The notes under the pieces are model-generated. The model searched no databases. It was not told where the DNA came from and saw only the letters and a list, made by a program, of their open reading frames with translations. A DNA stretch of 64,000 nucleotides from Aegilops tauschii subsp. strangulata (taxonomy: Eukaryota > Streptophyta > Magnoliopsida > Poales > Poaceae), in contig NC_053037.3 of assembly GCF_002575655.3 (NCBI RefSeq), forward strand, positions 567,464,880 through 567,528,879, read 5' to 3'. Made by a program: the position numbers and the translations under genes. Shown one piece after another: positions 31,266 to 44,236 of this stretch (the first letter of the stretch is position 1; every line of letters starts with the position of its first letter).

Positions 31266-32822
31266 TGATACGTCTCCAACGTATCTATAATTTTTGATTG
31301 TTCCATGCTATATTATACTCTGTTTTGGACATTAATGGGCTTTATTATACACTTTTATATTATTTTTGGGACTAACCTATTAACCGGAGGCCCAGCCCAG
31401 AATTGCTGCTTTTTGCCTATTTCAGAGTTTCGCAGAAAAAGAATATCAAACGGAGTCCAAACGTAATGAAACCTTCGGGAACGTGATTTTCGGAACGAAC
31501 GTGATCCAGAGGACTTGGACCCTACATCAAGACACCAACCAGGAGGGCACGAGGTAGGGGGGCGCGCCCTCCACCCTCGTGGGCCCCACGTTGCTCCACC
31601 GACGTACTTCTTCCTCCTATATATACCTACGTACCCCCAAACTACCAGATACGGAGCCAAAATCCTAATTCCACCACCGCAACCTTCTGTACCCGTGAGA
31701 TCCCATCTTGGGGCCTTTTCCGGAGCTCCGCCGGAGGGGGCATCAATCACGGAGGGCTTCTACATCAACACCATAGCCTCTCCCATGATGTGTGAGTAGT
31801 TTACCTCAGACCTTCGGGTCCATAGTTATTAGCTAGATGGCTTCTTCTCTCTTTTTGGATCTCAATACAATGTTCTCCCCCTCTCTTGTGGAGATCTATT
31901 CGATGTAATCTTACATTTGCGGTGTGTTTGTTGAGAACGATGAATTGTGGGTTTATGATCAAGTTTATCTATGAACAATATTTGAATCTCCTCTGAATTC
32001 TTTTATGTATGATTGGTTATCTTTGCAAGTCTCTTCGAATTATCAGTTTGGTTTGGCCTACTAGATTTATCTTTCTTGCAATGGGAGAAGTGCTTAGCTT
32101 TGGGTTCAATCTTGCGGTGTCCTTTCCCAGTGACAGTAGGGGCAGCAAGGCACGTATTGTATTGTTGCCATCGAGGATAACAAGATGGGGTTTATATCAT
32201 ATTGCATGAGTTTATCCCTCTACATCATGTCATCTTGCTTAAAGTGTTACTCTGTTCTTATGAACTTAATACTCTAGATGCATGCTGGATAGCGCTCGAT
32301 GTGTGGAGTAATAGTAGTAGATGCAGGCAGGAGTCGGTCTACTTGTCTCGGACGTGATGCCTATATACATGATCATACCTAGATATTCTCATAACTATGC
32401 TCAATTCTGTCAATTGCTCAACAGTAATTTGTTCACCCACCGTAATACTTATGCTCTCGAGAGAAGCCTCTAGTGAAACCTATGCCCCCCGGGTCTATTT
32501 TCCATCATATTAATCTTCCAACACTTAGCTATTTTTATTACCTTTTATTTTACTTTGCATCTTTATCATAAAAATACCAAAAATATTATCTTATCATATC
32601 TATCAGATCTCACTCTCGTAAGTGACCGTGAAGGGATTGACAACCCCTTTATTGTGTTGGTTGCGAGGATTTATTTGTTTGTCTAGGTGCGAGGGACTCG
32701 TGCATGGTCTCCTACTGGATTGATACCTTGGTTCTCAAAAACTGAGAAAAATACTTACGCTACTTTGCTACATCACCCTTTCCTCTTCAAGGGAAAACCA
32801 ACGCAGTGCTCAAGAGGTAGTA
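31266..32822 (+). repeat. 3' LTR of B1
   Basis: The LTR is 1557 bp and begins TGATACGTCTCCAACG. A TATATATAC box lies near 31617-31625. It shares GTGTCCTTTCCCAGTGACAGTAGGGG with the B1 5' LTR remnant (26152 region), while the B2 LTR has GTGCTCGATCCCAGTGACAGAAAGGG at that place. Confidence 0.85.
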
Positions 32823-32987
32823 GTTGCGAGGTTCTTATTTGTTTGTGTAGGTGCGTGGGACTCGAGCGTCGTATCCTACTGGATTGATACCTTGGTTCTC
32901 AAAAACTGAGGGAAATACTTACGCTACTTTACTGCATCACCCTTTCCTCTTCAAGGGAAAACCAACGCAGTGCTCAAGAGGTAGCAA
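32823..32987 (+). repeat. tail of the B2 5' LTR
   Basis: This 165 bp piece starts GTTGCGAGGTTCTTATTTG and ends GAGGTAGCA. It matches the end of the B2 3' LTR (48267-48431: GCGTGGGACTCGAGCG) and not the B1 LTR tail (GCGAGGGACTCGTGCA), so B2's own LTR resumes here. Confidence 0.85.
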
Positions 32988-32998
32988 GAAGGATTTCT

Positions 32999-33016
32999 GG
33001 CGCCGTTGCCGGGGAG
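32999..33016 (+). other. primer-binding site of B2 (tRNA-Asp type)
   Basis: TGGCGCCGTTGCCGGGGA, 11 bases after the LTR end, is the standard Athila-lineage primer site. Confidence 0.9.
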
Positions 33017-33205
33017 TCTACGCACAAGTCAAGACATACCAAGTACCCATCACAAACTCTTATCCCTCGCATTACATTATTTGCCATTTGCCTCTCATTT
33101 TCCTCTCCCCCACTTCACCCTTGCCGTTTTATTCGCCCTCTCTTTTCCGTTTGCCTCTTTTTTGCTTGCTTCTTGTTTGCTTGTGTGTTGGATAGCTTGC
33201 TTGTC

Positions 33206-35290
33206 ATGATGGCTCAAGGCAATACTAAATTGTGTGACTTTGCCAATACCAACAACAATGATTTTCTTAGCACTCCGATTGCTCCTCTTACCGATGCTGA
33301 ATCTTGTGAAATTAATGCTGCTTTGTTGAATCTTGTCATGAAAGATCAATTCACCGGCCTTCCTAGTGAAGATGCCGCTACCCATCTAAATAGCTTCGTT
33401 GATTTGTGTGATATGCAAAAGAAGAAAGATGTGGACAATGATATTGTTAAATTGAAGCTATTTCCTTTTTCGCTTAGAGATCGCGCTAAAGCTTGGTTTT
33501 CGTCTTTGCCTAAAAATAGTATTGATTCTTGGAATAAGTGCAAAGATGCTTTTATCTCTATGTATTTTCCTCCCGCTAAAATCATCTCTCTTAGAAACGA
33601 TATCATTAATTTTAAGCAACTTGATCATGAACATGTTGCACAAGCTTGGGAGAGGATGAAATTAATGATACGTAATTGCCCTACACATGGTTTGAATCTT
33701 TGGATGATTATACAAAATTTTTATGCCGGATTGAATTTTGCTTCTAGAAATATTTTAGATTCGGCCGTGGGAGGCACTTTTATGGAAATCACTTTAGGAG
33801 AAGCTACTAAACTCCTAGATAATATTATGGTTAATTATTCTCAATGGCACACCGAAAAATCTACTAATAAAAAAGTGCATGCGATAGAAGAAATTAACGT
33901 TTTGAGTGGAAAGATGGATGAACTTATGAAATTATTTGCTACTAAAAGTGTTTCTTCTGATCCTAATGATATGCCTTTGTCTACTTTGATTGAGAATAAT
34001 AATGAATCTATGGATGTGAATTTTGTTGGTAGGAATAATTTTGGTAACAACGCATATAGAGGAAACTTTAATCCTAGGCCGTTCCCTAGTAATTCCTCTA
34101 ATAATTATGGTAATTCCTACAACAATTCTTATGGAAATTTTAATAAGATGCCCTCTGAATTTTAGACTAGTGTTAATGAGTTTATGAATTCGCAAAAGAA
34201 TTTCAATGCTTTGCTTGAAGAAAAATTACTTAAGGTTGATGAATTGGCTAGGAACGTTGATAGAATTTCTCTTGATGTTGATTCTTTGAAACTTAGATCT
34301 ATTCCACCTAAGCATGATATCAATGAGTCTCTCAAAGCCATGAGAATTTCCATTGATGAGTGCAAAGATAGAACTGCTAGGATGCGTGCTAAGAAAGATT
34401 GCTTTGTGAAAGCGTGTTCTTCTAGTTTTTATGAGAATAACGATGAAGATCTAAAAGTTATTGATGTGTCTCCTATTAAATCTTTGTTTTGCAATATGAA
34501 TCTTGATAATTATGGGACTGGAGATGAGTCACCTTTACCTAGAAGGCGTCCCAAAAATTCGGAGTTTTTAGATCTTGATGCAAAATTTGATAAAATTGGG
34601 ATTGAAGAAATTAAAACTTTAGATATCAATGAACCCACTCTCTTGGATTTCAAAGAATTTAATTATGATAATTTCTCTTTGATAGATTGTATTTCCTTGT
34701 TGCAATCCGTGCTAAATTCTCCTCATGCTTATAGCGAAAATAAAGCCTTTACAAAACATATCGTTGATGCTTTGATGCAATCTTACGAAGAAAAACTTGA
34801 GTTGGAAGTTTCTTTCCCTAGAAAACTTTATGATGAGTGGGAACCTACAATTAAAATTAAAATTAAAGATCATGAATGCTATGCTTTGTGTGATTTGGGT
34901 GCTAGTGTTTCCACGATCCCAAAAACTTTGTGTGATTTGCTAGGATTCCGTGAATTTGATGATTGTTCCTTAAACTTGCACCTTGCGGATTCCACTATTA
35001 AAAAACCTATGGGAAGAATTAATGATGTTCTTATTGTTGCAAATAGGAACTATGTGCCCGTAGATTTCATTGTTCTTGACATAGATTGCAATCCTTCGTG
35101 TCCTATTATTCTTGGTAGACCTTTCCTTAGAATGATTGGTGCAATTATTGATATGAAGGAAGGAAATGTTAGATTCCAATTTCCGTTAAGGAAAGGCATG
35201 GAACACTTTCCTAGAAAGAAAATAAAATTACCTTATGAATCTATTATGAGAGCCACTTATGGATTGCCTACCAAAGATGGCAATACCTAG
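33206..35290 (+). pseudogene. B2 gag-protease frame with one in-frame stop
   Basis: Two open stretches lie in the same frame: 33206-34165 (gag) and 34166-35290 (linker plus protease), separated only by TAG at 34163-34165. The gag part has the Athila/gypsy retrotransposon-gag layout (FPFSLRDRAKAWFSSLP, then the WNKCKDAFISMYFP block and an Asn-rich tail). The second part has the retropepsin core CDLGASVSTIPKTL (near 34890) and ILGRPFL. Nothing follows it: reverse transcriptase and integrase are absent. ATG 33206 was chosen over 33173 because the first 11 codons are unlike gag starts. The TAG could come from CAG by C to T change, or be a read-through stop. B2 could serve as a non-autonomous element helped by a relative. 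Confidence 0.85.
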
Positions 35291-37228
35291 ATCTATCCTT
35301 GCTTTTATGCCTAGCTAAGGGCGTTAAACGATAGCGCCTGTTGGGAGGCAACCCAATTTTATTTTTAGTTTTTTTTTCTTTTTTCTTCTGTTTAGGAATA
35401 AATATTTGATCTAGCCTCTGGTTAGATTTGTTTTTATGTTTTAATTAGTGTTTGTGCCAAGTTACACCTATAGGATCTCCTTGGATGATAGTTATTTGAT
35501 CTTGCTGAAAATTCCAGAAACTTTCTGTTCACGAAAATAATTGTTAAAAATCACCCGAACGTGATAAAATACTGGTTCCAATTGCAGTAGATCAATAAAC
35601 AAATTGTCTAGGTCGTCCTATTTTGGTTGATTTTTCTGAGTTCCAGAAGTTTGCGTTAGTTACAGATTACTACAGCCTGTTCTGTTTTTGACAGATTCTG
35701 TTTTTCGTGTGTTGTTTGCTTATTTTGATGAATCTATGGCTAGTAAAATAGTTTATAAACCATATAAAAGTTGGAATACAGTAAGTTTAACACCAATATA
35801 AATAAATAATGAGTTCAATACAGTACCTTGAAGTGGTGTTTTGTTTTCTTTCGCTAACGGAGCTCACGAGATTTTCTGTTGAGTTTTGTGTTGTGAAGTT
35901 TTCAAGTTTTGGGTAAATATTTGATGGATTATGGAACAAGGAATGGCAAGATCCTAAGCTTGGGGATGCCCATGGCACCCCAAGGTAATCTAAGGACACC
36001 AAAAAGCCAAATCTTGGGGATGCCCCGGAAGGCATCCCCTCTTTCGTTTTCGTCCATCGGTAACTTTACTTGGAGCTATATTTTTATTCACCACATGATA
36101 TGTGTTTCGCTTGGAGCGTCTTGTATGATTTGAGTCTTTGCTTTTTAGTTTACCACAATCATCCTTGCTGTACACACATTTTGAGAGAGACACACATGAT
36201 TCGGAATTTATTAGAATACTCTATGTGCTTCACTTATATCTTTTGAGCTATATAGTTTTTGCTCTAGTGCTTCACTTATATCTTTTAGAGCACGGCGGTG
36301 GTTTTGTTTTATAGAAACTTTTGTTCTCTCATGCTTCACTTATATTATTTTGAGAGTCCTACAAAACAGCATGGTAATTTGCTTTAATCATTAAAATTAG
36401 TCCCAATATGATAAGTATCCAAGATTAGGAAAAACTTTCTTATGAGTGTGTTGAATACTATGAGAAGTTTGATACTTGATAATTGTTTTGAGATATGAAG
36501 ATGATGATATTAGATTCATGCTAGTTGAGTGGTTATGAATTTGAGAAATACTCGTGTTAAAGTTTGTGATTCCTGTAGCATGCATGTATGGTGAACCGTT
36601 ATGTGATGAAGTTGGAGCATGATTTATTTATTTATTGTCTTCCTTATGAGTGGCGGTCGGGGACGAGCGATGGTCTTTTCCTATCAATCTATCCCCCTAG
36701 GAGCATGCATGTAATACTTTGCTTTGATAACTTGTAGCTTTTTGCAACAAGTATATGAGTTCTTTATGACTAATGTTGAGTCCATGGATTATACGCACTC
36801 TCATCCTTCCACCATTGCTAGCCTCTCTAATACCGCGCACTTTTCGCCGGTATCATACACCCACCATATACCTTCCTCAAAACAGCCACCGTACCTACCT
36901 ATCATGGCATTTCCATAGCCATTCCGAGATATATTTCCATGCAACTTACCACCGTTTCTTTTACTATGACACGCTTCATCATTGTCATAATTGCTTTGCG
37001 TGATCATGTAGTTGACATCGTATTTGTGGCAAAGCCACCGTTCATGATTCTTTCATACATGTCACTCTTGATTCATTGCATATCCCGGTACACCGCCGGA
37101 GGCATTCACATAGAGTCATATTTTGTTCTAAGTATTGAGTTGTAATTCTTGAGTTGTAAAGTAAATAAAAGTGTGATGATCATCATTATTAGAGCATTGT
37201 CCCAAGTGAGGAAAGGGTGATGGAGACT
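35291..37228 (+). other. B2 3' non-coding region, left part
   Basis: Collinear with 28192-30120 of B1, with small differences. It carries the same hairpin (36016-36039) and the internal polypurine copy (AAGCTTGGGGATGCC, near 35957). No gene is visible. Element ANG follows. Confidence 0.7.
36016..36039 (+). other. conserved hairpin in the B2 3' region
   Basis: The same 9 bp stem and CCGGAA loop as at 28916-28939 of B1. Confidence 0.75.
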
Positions 37229-37233
37229 ATGAT

Positions 37234-38942
37234 TGTTGGAAATATGCCCTAGAGGCAATAATAAAATGGTTATTATTATATTTCCTTGTTCATGATAATT
37301 GTCTATTGTTCATGCTATAATTGTGTTATCCGGAAATCGTAATACATGTGTGAATACATAGACCACAAAATGTCCCTAGTGAGCCTCTAGTTGACTAGCT
37401 CGTTGATCAATAGATGGTTACGGTTTCCTGACCATGGACATTGGATGTCATTGATAACGGGATTACATCATTAGGAGAATGATGTGATGGACAAGACCCA
37501 ATCCTAAGCATAGCACTTGATCGTGTAGTTCGTTTGCTAAAGTTTTTCTAATGTCAAGTATCATTTCCTTAGACCATGAGATTGTGCAACTCCCGGATGC
37601 CGTAGGAATGCTTTGGGTGTACCAAACGTCACAACGTAACTGGGTGGCTATAAAGGTGCACTACAGGTATCTCCGAAAGTGTCTGTTGGGTTGGCACGAA
37701 TCAAGACTGGGATTTGTCACTTCGTATGACGGAGAGGTATCTCTGGGCCCACTCGGTAATGCATCATCATAATGAGCTCAATGTGACCAAGTAGTTGGTC
37801 ACGGGATCATGCATTATGGAACGAGTAAAGTGACTTGCCGGTAACGAGATTGAACGAGATATTGGGATACCGACGATCGAATCTCGGGCAAGTAACGTAC
37901 CGATTGACAAAGGGAATTGTATACGGGATTGCTTGAATCCTCGACATCGTGGTTCATCCGATGAGATCATCGTGGAACATGTGGGAGCCAACATGGGTAT
38001 CCAGATCCCGCTGTTGGTTATTGGCTAGAGAGGTGTCTCGGTCATGTCTGCATGATTCCCGAACCCGTAGGGTCTACACACTTAAGGTTCGATGACGCTA
38101 GGGTTATAAGGAAGGTTTGTATGTGATTACCGAATGTTGTTCGGAGTCCCGGATGAGATCCCGAACGTCACGAGGAGTTCCGTATTGGTCCGGAGGTGAA
38201 GATTTATATATGGGAAGTCATCAGACGATCACCGGAAATATTCGGGGGTATACCGGTATTGTACCGGGACCACCGGAGGGGTCCCGGGGGTCCACCTGCC
38301 CCGGAGGGCCTTATGGGCTGTATGTGGAAGGGAACCAGCCCCTAAGTGGGCTGGGCGCCATCCCCCCTAGGGCCCTTGCGCCTAGGGTTGGGGGAACCCT
38401 AAAGGGGGGCGCCCCCTTGCTTGGGGGGCAAGCCCCCTCCCCCTTGGCCGCCGCCCCCCTCTAGATCTCATCTAGAGGTGCCGGCCCCCTTCCCCCTTCT
38501 CCCTATAAATAGAGGGGTGGAGGGAGGGCTGCAACACCACATCCAAGGCGCAACCCCTCCCCTCCCCAACACCTCTCCTCCTCCGCGTGAGCTTGCCGAA
38601 GCCCTGCCGGAGAACTGCCACTCCACCACCACCACGCCGTCGTGCTGCTGTTGGAGCCTTCTTGCTCAACCTCTCCCTCCTCCTTGCTAGATCAAGGCGC
38701 GGGAGACGTCACCGGGCTGCACGTGTGTTGAACGCGGAGGCACCGTTGTTCGGTGCTTGGATCGGATTCTGCCGCGATCTGAATCGCTACGTGTACGACT
38801 TCTCCAACCGCGTTCTTGCAACGCTTCCGCATCGCGATCTTCAAAGGTATGAAGATGCACTCCCCTCTCGTTGCTAGTAAACTCCATAGATTGATCTTGG
38901 TGATGCGTAGAATTTTTTTAATTTCTGCAACGATCCCCAACA
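37234..38942 (+). repeat. 5' LTR of ANG
   Basis: The LTR is 1709 bp. TATAAATA at 38504-38511 is the promoter box, followed by a GC-rich R/U5 region. A degenerate Met-type primer site (TGGCATCATGAGC, 38944 onward) follows the LTR. Confidence 0.9.
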
Positions 38943-40227
38943 GTGGCATCATGAGCTAGGTCTATGCGTAGTTTCTATGCACGAGTAGAACACAAGTTGT
39001 TGTGGGCGTCGATTTTGTCAATTTATTTGCCGTTACTAGTCTTTTCTTGATTCAGCGGCATCGTGGGATGAAGCGGCCCGAACCGACCTTACACGTACGC
39101 TTACGTGAGACAGGTTCCACCGACTGACATGCACTAGTTGCATAAGGTGGCTAGCGGGTGTCTGTCTCTCCCACTTCAGTCGGACCGGATTCGATGAAAA
39201 GGGTCCTTATGAAGGGTAAATAGAAATTGGCATATCACGTTGTGGTTTTGGCGTAGGTAAGAAACGTTCTTGCTAGAAACCTATAGCAGCCACGTAAAAA
39301 TTTGCAACAACAATTAGAGGACGTCTAACTTGTTTTTGCAGCAAGTGTCATGTGATGTGATATGGCCAGAAGGATGTGATGAATGATATATGTGATGTAT
39401 GAGATTGATCATGTTCTTGTAATAGGAATCACGACTTGCATGTCGATGAGTATGACAACCGGCAGGAGCCATAGGAGTTGTCTTAATTTATTTATGACCT
39501 GCGTGTCAACTGGAACGTCATGTAATTACTTTACTTTATTGCTAACCGTTAGCCATAGTAGTAGAAGTAATAGTTGGCGAGACAACTTCATGAAGACACG
39601 ATGATGGAGATCATGATGATGGAGATCATGGTGTCATGCCGGTGACGATGATGATCATGGCGGCCCGAAGATGGAGATCAAAAGGAGCAAAATGATATTG
39701 GCCATATCATGTCACTATTTGTTTGCATGTGATGTTTATCATGTTTTACATCTTATTTTCTTAGAACGACGGTAGCATAAATAAGATGATCCCTCGTTAA
39801 AATTTCAAGAAAGTATTCCCCCTAACTGTGCACCGTTGCGAAGGTTCGTTGTTCCGAAGCAGCACGTGATGGTCGGGTGTGATAGGTTCTAACATTCGCA
39901 TACAACGGGTGTAAGCCAGATTTACACACGCAATACACTTAGGTTGACTTGACGAGCCTAGCATGTACAGACATGGCCTCGGAACACAAGAGACCGAAAG
40001 GTCGAGCATGAGTCGTATAGCAGATACGATCAACATGAAGATGTTCACCGATGATGACTAGTCCGTCTCACGTGATGATTGGACACGGCCTAGTTGACTC
40101 GGATCATGTATCACTTAGATGACTAGAGGGATATCTGTCTGACTGGGAGTTCATTGATAATTTGATTAGATGAACTTAATTATCATGAACTTAGTCTAAA
40201 ACCTTTAGAATATGTCTTGTAGATCAA
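38943..40227 (+). other. ANG leader
   Basis: The untranslated leader of about 1.3 kb between the LTR and gag is normal for this group. No ORF of interest. A short direct repeat, GATGATGGAGATCATG, is near 39600-39630. Confidence 0.7.
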
Positions 40228-43200
40228 ATGGCCCACGCTAATGTCAACCTCAACTTCAACGCGTTCCTAGAGAAAAACCAAGCTGAAAGACGATGGTAGC
40301 AACTATACGGACTGGGTCCGGAACTTGAGGATCATCCTCATAGCTGCCAAGAAAGCATATGTCCTGGAAGCACCGCTAGGTGAAGCACCCGTCCCAGCAA
40401 ACCAAGACGTTATGAACGCCTGGCAAACACGTGTTGATGATTACTCCCTGGTTCAGTGCGGCATGCTTTACAGCTTAGAACCGGGGTCCAAAAGCGTTTC
40501 GAGCAGCACAGAGCATATGAGATGTTCCAAGAGCTCAAAATGGTTTTCCAAGCTCATGCCTGGGTCGAGAGATATGAAGTCTCCGACAAGTTCTACAGTT
40601 GTAAGATGGAGGAGAATAGTTCTATCAGCGAGCACATACTCAAAATGTCTGGGTTACACAATCGCTTATCTCAGCTGGGAGTTAATCTCCCGGATGACGC
40701 GGTCGTTGACAGAATCTTTCAGTCGCTCCCACCTAGCTACAAGAGCTTTGTGATGAACTTCAATATGCAGGGGATGGAAACGACCATTCCTGAGGTATAT
40801 TCAATGCTGAAATCAGCGGAGGTGGAGATCAAAAAGGAACATCAAGTGTTGATGGTCAATAAAACCACTAGTTTCAAGAAAGGCAAGGGTAAGAAGAACT
40901 TCAAGAAGGACGACAAGGGGGTTTCCGCGCCTGGTAAGCCAGTTGCCGGGAAGAAGCCAAAGCATGGACCCAAGCCTGAGACTAAGTGCTTTTATTGCAA
41001 GGGAAACGGTCACTGGAAGCGGAACTGCCCCAAGTACTTAGCGGATAAGAAGGCCGGCAATACCAAAGGTATATGTGATATACATGTTATTGATGTGTAC
41101 CTTACCAGCGCTCGTAGTAGCTCCTGGGTATTTGATACCGGTGCGGTTGCTCATATTTGTAACTCAAAACAGGAGCTGCGGAATAAGCGGAGACTGGCGA
41201 AGGACGAGGTGACGATGCGCGTCGGGAATGGTTCCAAGGTCGATGTGATCGCCGCCGGCACGCTACCTCTACATTTACCTACGGGATTAGTTTTAAACCT
41301 CAATAATTGTTATTTAGTGCCAGCTTTGAGCATGAACATTGTATCTGGATCTCGTTTAATGCGAGATGGCTACTCATTTAAATCTGAGAATAATGGTTGT
41401 TCTATTTATATTAGAGATATGTTTTATGGTCATGCCCCGCTGGTCAATGGTTTATTCTTATTGAATCTTGAACATGATGTTACACATATTCATAGTGTGA
41501 ATGCCAAAAGATGTAAGGTTGATAATGATAGTCCCACATACTTGTGGCACTGCCGCCTTGGTCACATTGGTGTCAAACGCATGAAGAAAATCCATGCAGA
41601 TGGACTTTTGGATTCTCTTGATTATGAATCATTTGACACGTGCGAACCATGCCTCATGGGCAAAATGACCAAGACTCCGTTCTCCGGAACAATGGAGCGA
41701 GCAACCAACTTGTTGGAAATCATACATACTGATGTGTGCGGTCCAATGAGCGTTGAGGCTCGCGGTGGCTATCGTTATGTTCTCACCCTCACTGATGACT
41801 TAAGTAGATATGGGTATGTCTACTTAATGAAACACAAGTCTGAGACCTTTGAAAAGTTCAAGGAATTTTAGAGTGAGGTTGAGAATCAACGTGACAGGAA
41901 AATAAAGTTCTTGCGATCAGATCGTGGGGGAGAATATTTGAGTCACGAATTTGGCACGCACTTAAGGAAATGTGGAATTGTTTCACAACTCACGCCGCCT
42001 AGAACACTTCAGCGTAATGGTGGTGTCCGAACGTCGTAATCGCACTCTGTTGGACATGGTGCGATCTATGATGTCTCTTACCGACCTACCGCTATCATTT
42101 TGGGGGATATGCTTTAGAGACTACCGCATTCACTTTAAATAGGGCTCCGTCGAAATCCGTTGAGACGACACCGTATGAATTATGGTTTGGGAAGAAACCT
42201 AAGCTGTCATTTCTGAAAGTTTGGGGATGCGATGCTTATGTCAAGAAACTTCAACCTGAAAAGCTCGAACCCAAGTCGGAAAAATGCGTCTTCATAGGAT
42301 ACCCTAAGGAAACTATTGGGTATACCTTCTACCTCAGATCCGAAGGCAAGATCTTTGTGCCAAGAATGGATCCTTTCTAGAGAAAGAGTTTCTCTCGAAA
42401 GAAGTGGGAGGAAAGTGGAACTTGATGAAGTACTGCCTCTTGAACCGGAAAGTAGCGCAGCTCAAGAAAATGTTTCTGTGGTGCCTGCACCGACTAGAGA
42501 GGAAGTTAATGATGATGATCAAGGAACTCCGGATCAAGTTACTACTGAACTTCGTAGGTCCACAAGGACACGTTCCGCACCAGAGTGGTACGGCAACCCT
42601 GTCCTGGAAGTCATGTTGTTAGACAACGGTGAACCTTCGAACTATGAAGAAGCGATGGCGGGCCCGGATTCCGACAAATGGCTTGAAGCCATAAAATCCG
42701 AGATAGGATCCATGTATGAAAACGAAGTATGGACTTTGACTGACTTGCCCGATGATCGGCGAGCCATAGAAAATAAATGGATCTTTAAGAAGAAGACAGA
42801 CGCGGATGGTAATGTGACCATCTAGAAGGCTCGGCTTGTCACTAAGGGTTATCGACAAGTTCAAGGGGTTGACTACGATGAGACTTTCTCACCTGTAGGG
42901 AAGCTGAAGTCCGTCCGAATCATGTTAGCAATTGCCGTGTTCTATGATTATGAGATATGGCAAATGGACGTCAAAACGGCATTCCTTAATGGTTTCCTTA
43001 AGGAAGAATTGTATATGATGCAGCCAGAAGGTTTTGTCGATCCTAAGAATGCTGACAAGGTGTGCAAGCTCCAATGCTCAATCTATGGGCTGGTGCAAGC
43101 ATCTTGGAGTTGGAACATTCGCTTTGATGAGATGATCAAAGCGTTTGGGTTTATGCAGACTTATGGAGAAGCCTGTGTTTACAAGAAAGTGAGTGGGTGC

Positions 43201-44208
43201 TCTGTAGCGTTTCTCATATTATATGTGGATGACATACTATTGATGGGAAATGATATAGAATTCTTGGAAAGCATAAAGGCCTACTTGAATAAGTGTTTTT
43301 CAATGAAGGACCTTGGAGAAGCTGCTTATATATTGGGCATCAAGATCTATAGAGATAGATCGAGATGCCTCATTGGTCTTTCACAAAGCACGTACCTTGA
43401 CAAGATATTGAAAAAGTTCAATATGGATCAGTCCAAGAAGGGGTTCTTGCCTGTATTGCAAGGTGTGAGATTGAGCACGGCTCAATGCCCGACCACGGCA
43501 GAAGATAGAGAAAAGATGAGTGTCATCCCCTATGCCTCGGCCATAGGGTCTATTATGTATGCCATGCTGTGTACCAGACCTGATGTAAACCTTGCCGTAA
43601 GTTTGGTAGGAAGGTACCAAAGTAATCCCAGCATGGAACACTGGACAGCGGTCAAGAATATCCTTAAGTACCTGAAGAGGACTAAGGATATGTTTCTCGT
43701 TTATGGAGGTGACGAAGAGCTCGTCGTAAAGGGTTACGTCGATGCTAGCTTCGACACAGATCTGGATGACTCTAAGTCACAAACCGGATACGTGTATATT
43801 TTGAATGGTGGGGCAGTCAGCTGGTGCAGTTGCAAGCAAAGCGTCGTGGCGGGATCTACATGTGAAGCGGAGTACATGGCAGCCTCGGAGGCAGCGCATG
43901 AAGCAATCTGGATGAAGGAGTTCATTACCGACCTAGGAGTTATTCCCAATGCGTCGGGCCTGATGACTCTCTTCTGTGACAACACTGGAGCTATTGCCCT
44001 GGCCAAGGAGCCCAGGTTTCACAAGAAGACTAGGCATATCAAGCATCACTTCAACTCCATTCGTGAAAATGTTCAAGATGGAGACATAGATATTTGTAAA
44101 GTGCATACGGACCTGAATGTCGCAGATCCGTTGACTAAACCCTTCCACGAGCAAAACATGATCAACACAAGAACTCTATGGGTGTTCGATTCATCACAAT
44201 GTAACTAG
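40228..44208 (+). pseudogene. ANG gag-pol, broken
   Basis: The gag starts at ATG 40228 (MAHANVNLNFNAFLEK). Frameshifts occur near 40280 and 40490, then a long open part holds gag, the zinc knuckle CFYCKGNGHWKRNC (near 40987), the protease DTGAVAHIC (near 41133), the integrase zinc-binding HCRLGH...CEPC segment and the start of the integrase core. TAG 41869-41871 (relatives have Gln) and frameshifts near 42020, 42110 and 42350 follow. The RT/RNase H part is open at 42922-44208 after TAG 42823-42825; it shows YVDDILLMG (43221 region), AEYMAASEAAHEAIW and the usual C-terminal ADPLTKP. At least seven lesions make this a pseudogene. Confidence 0.9.
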
Positions 44209-44220
44209 ATTATTGACTCT

Positions 44221-44236
44221 AGTGCAAGTGGGAGAC
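44221..44236 (+). other. polypurine tract of ANG
   Basis: AGTGCAAGTGGGAGAC directly precedes the 3' LTR at 44237. Confidence 0.85.

Larger units (their letters stand above)
25732..32822 (+). mobile_element. Athila-like non-autonomous element B1 (left end deleted)
   Basis: B1 sits inside the 5' LTR of B2. Its 5' LTR survives only as 25732-26858; its 3' LTR is 31266-32822 and ends GTAGTA, where GTAGCA is usual (C to T). The next bases, GTTGC, continue B2's own LTR tail. The internal region (26859-31265) has a primer site, a coiled-coil ORF in place of gag, a frameshifted protease block, a non-coding 3' part with a MITE, and a polypurine tract. Confidence 0.8.
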
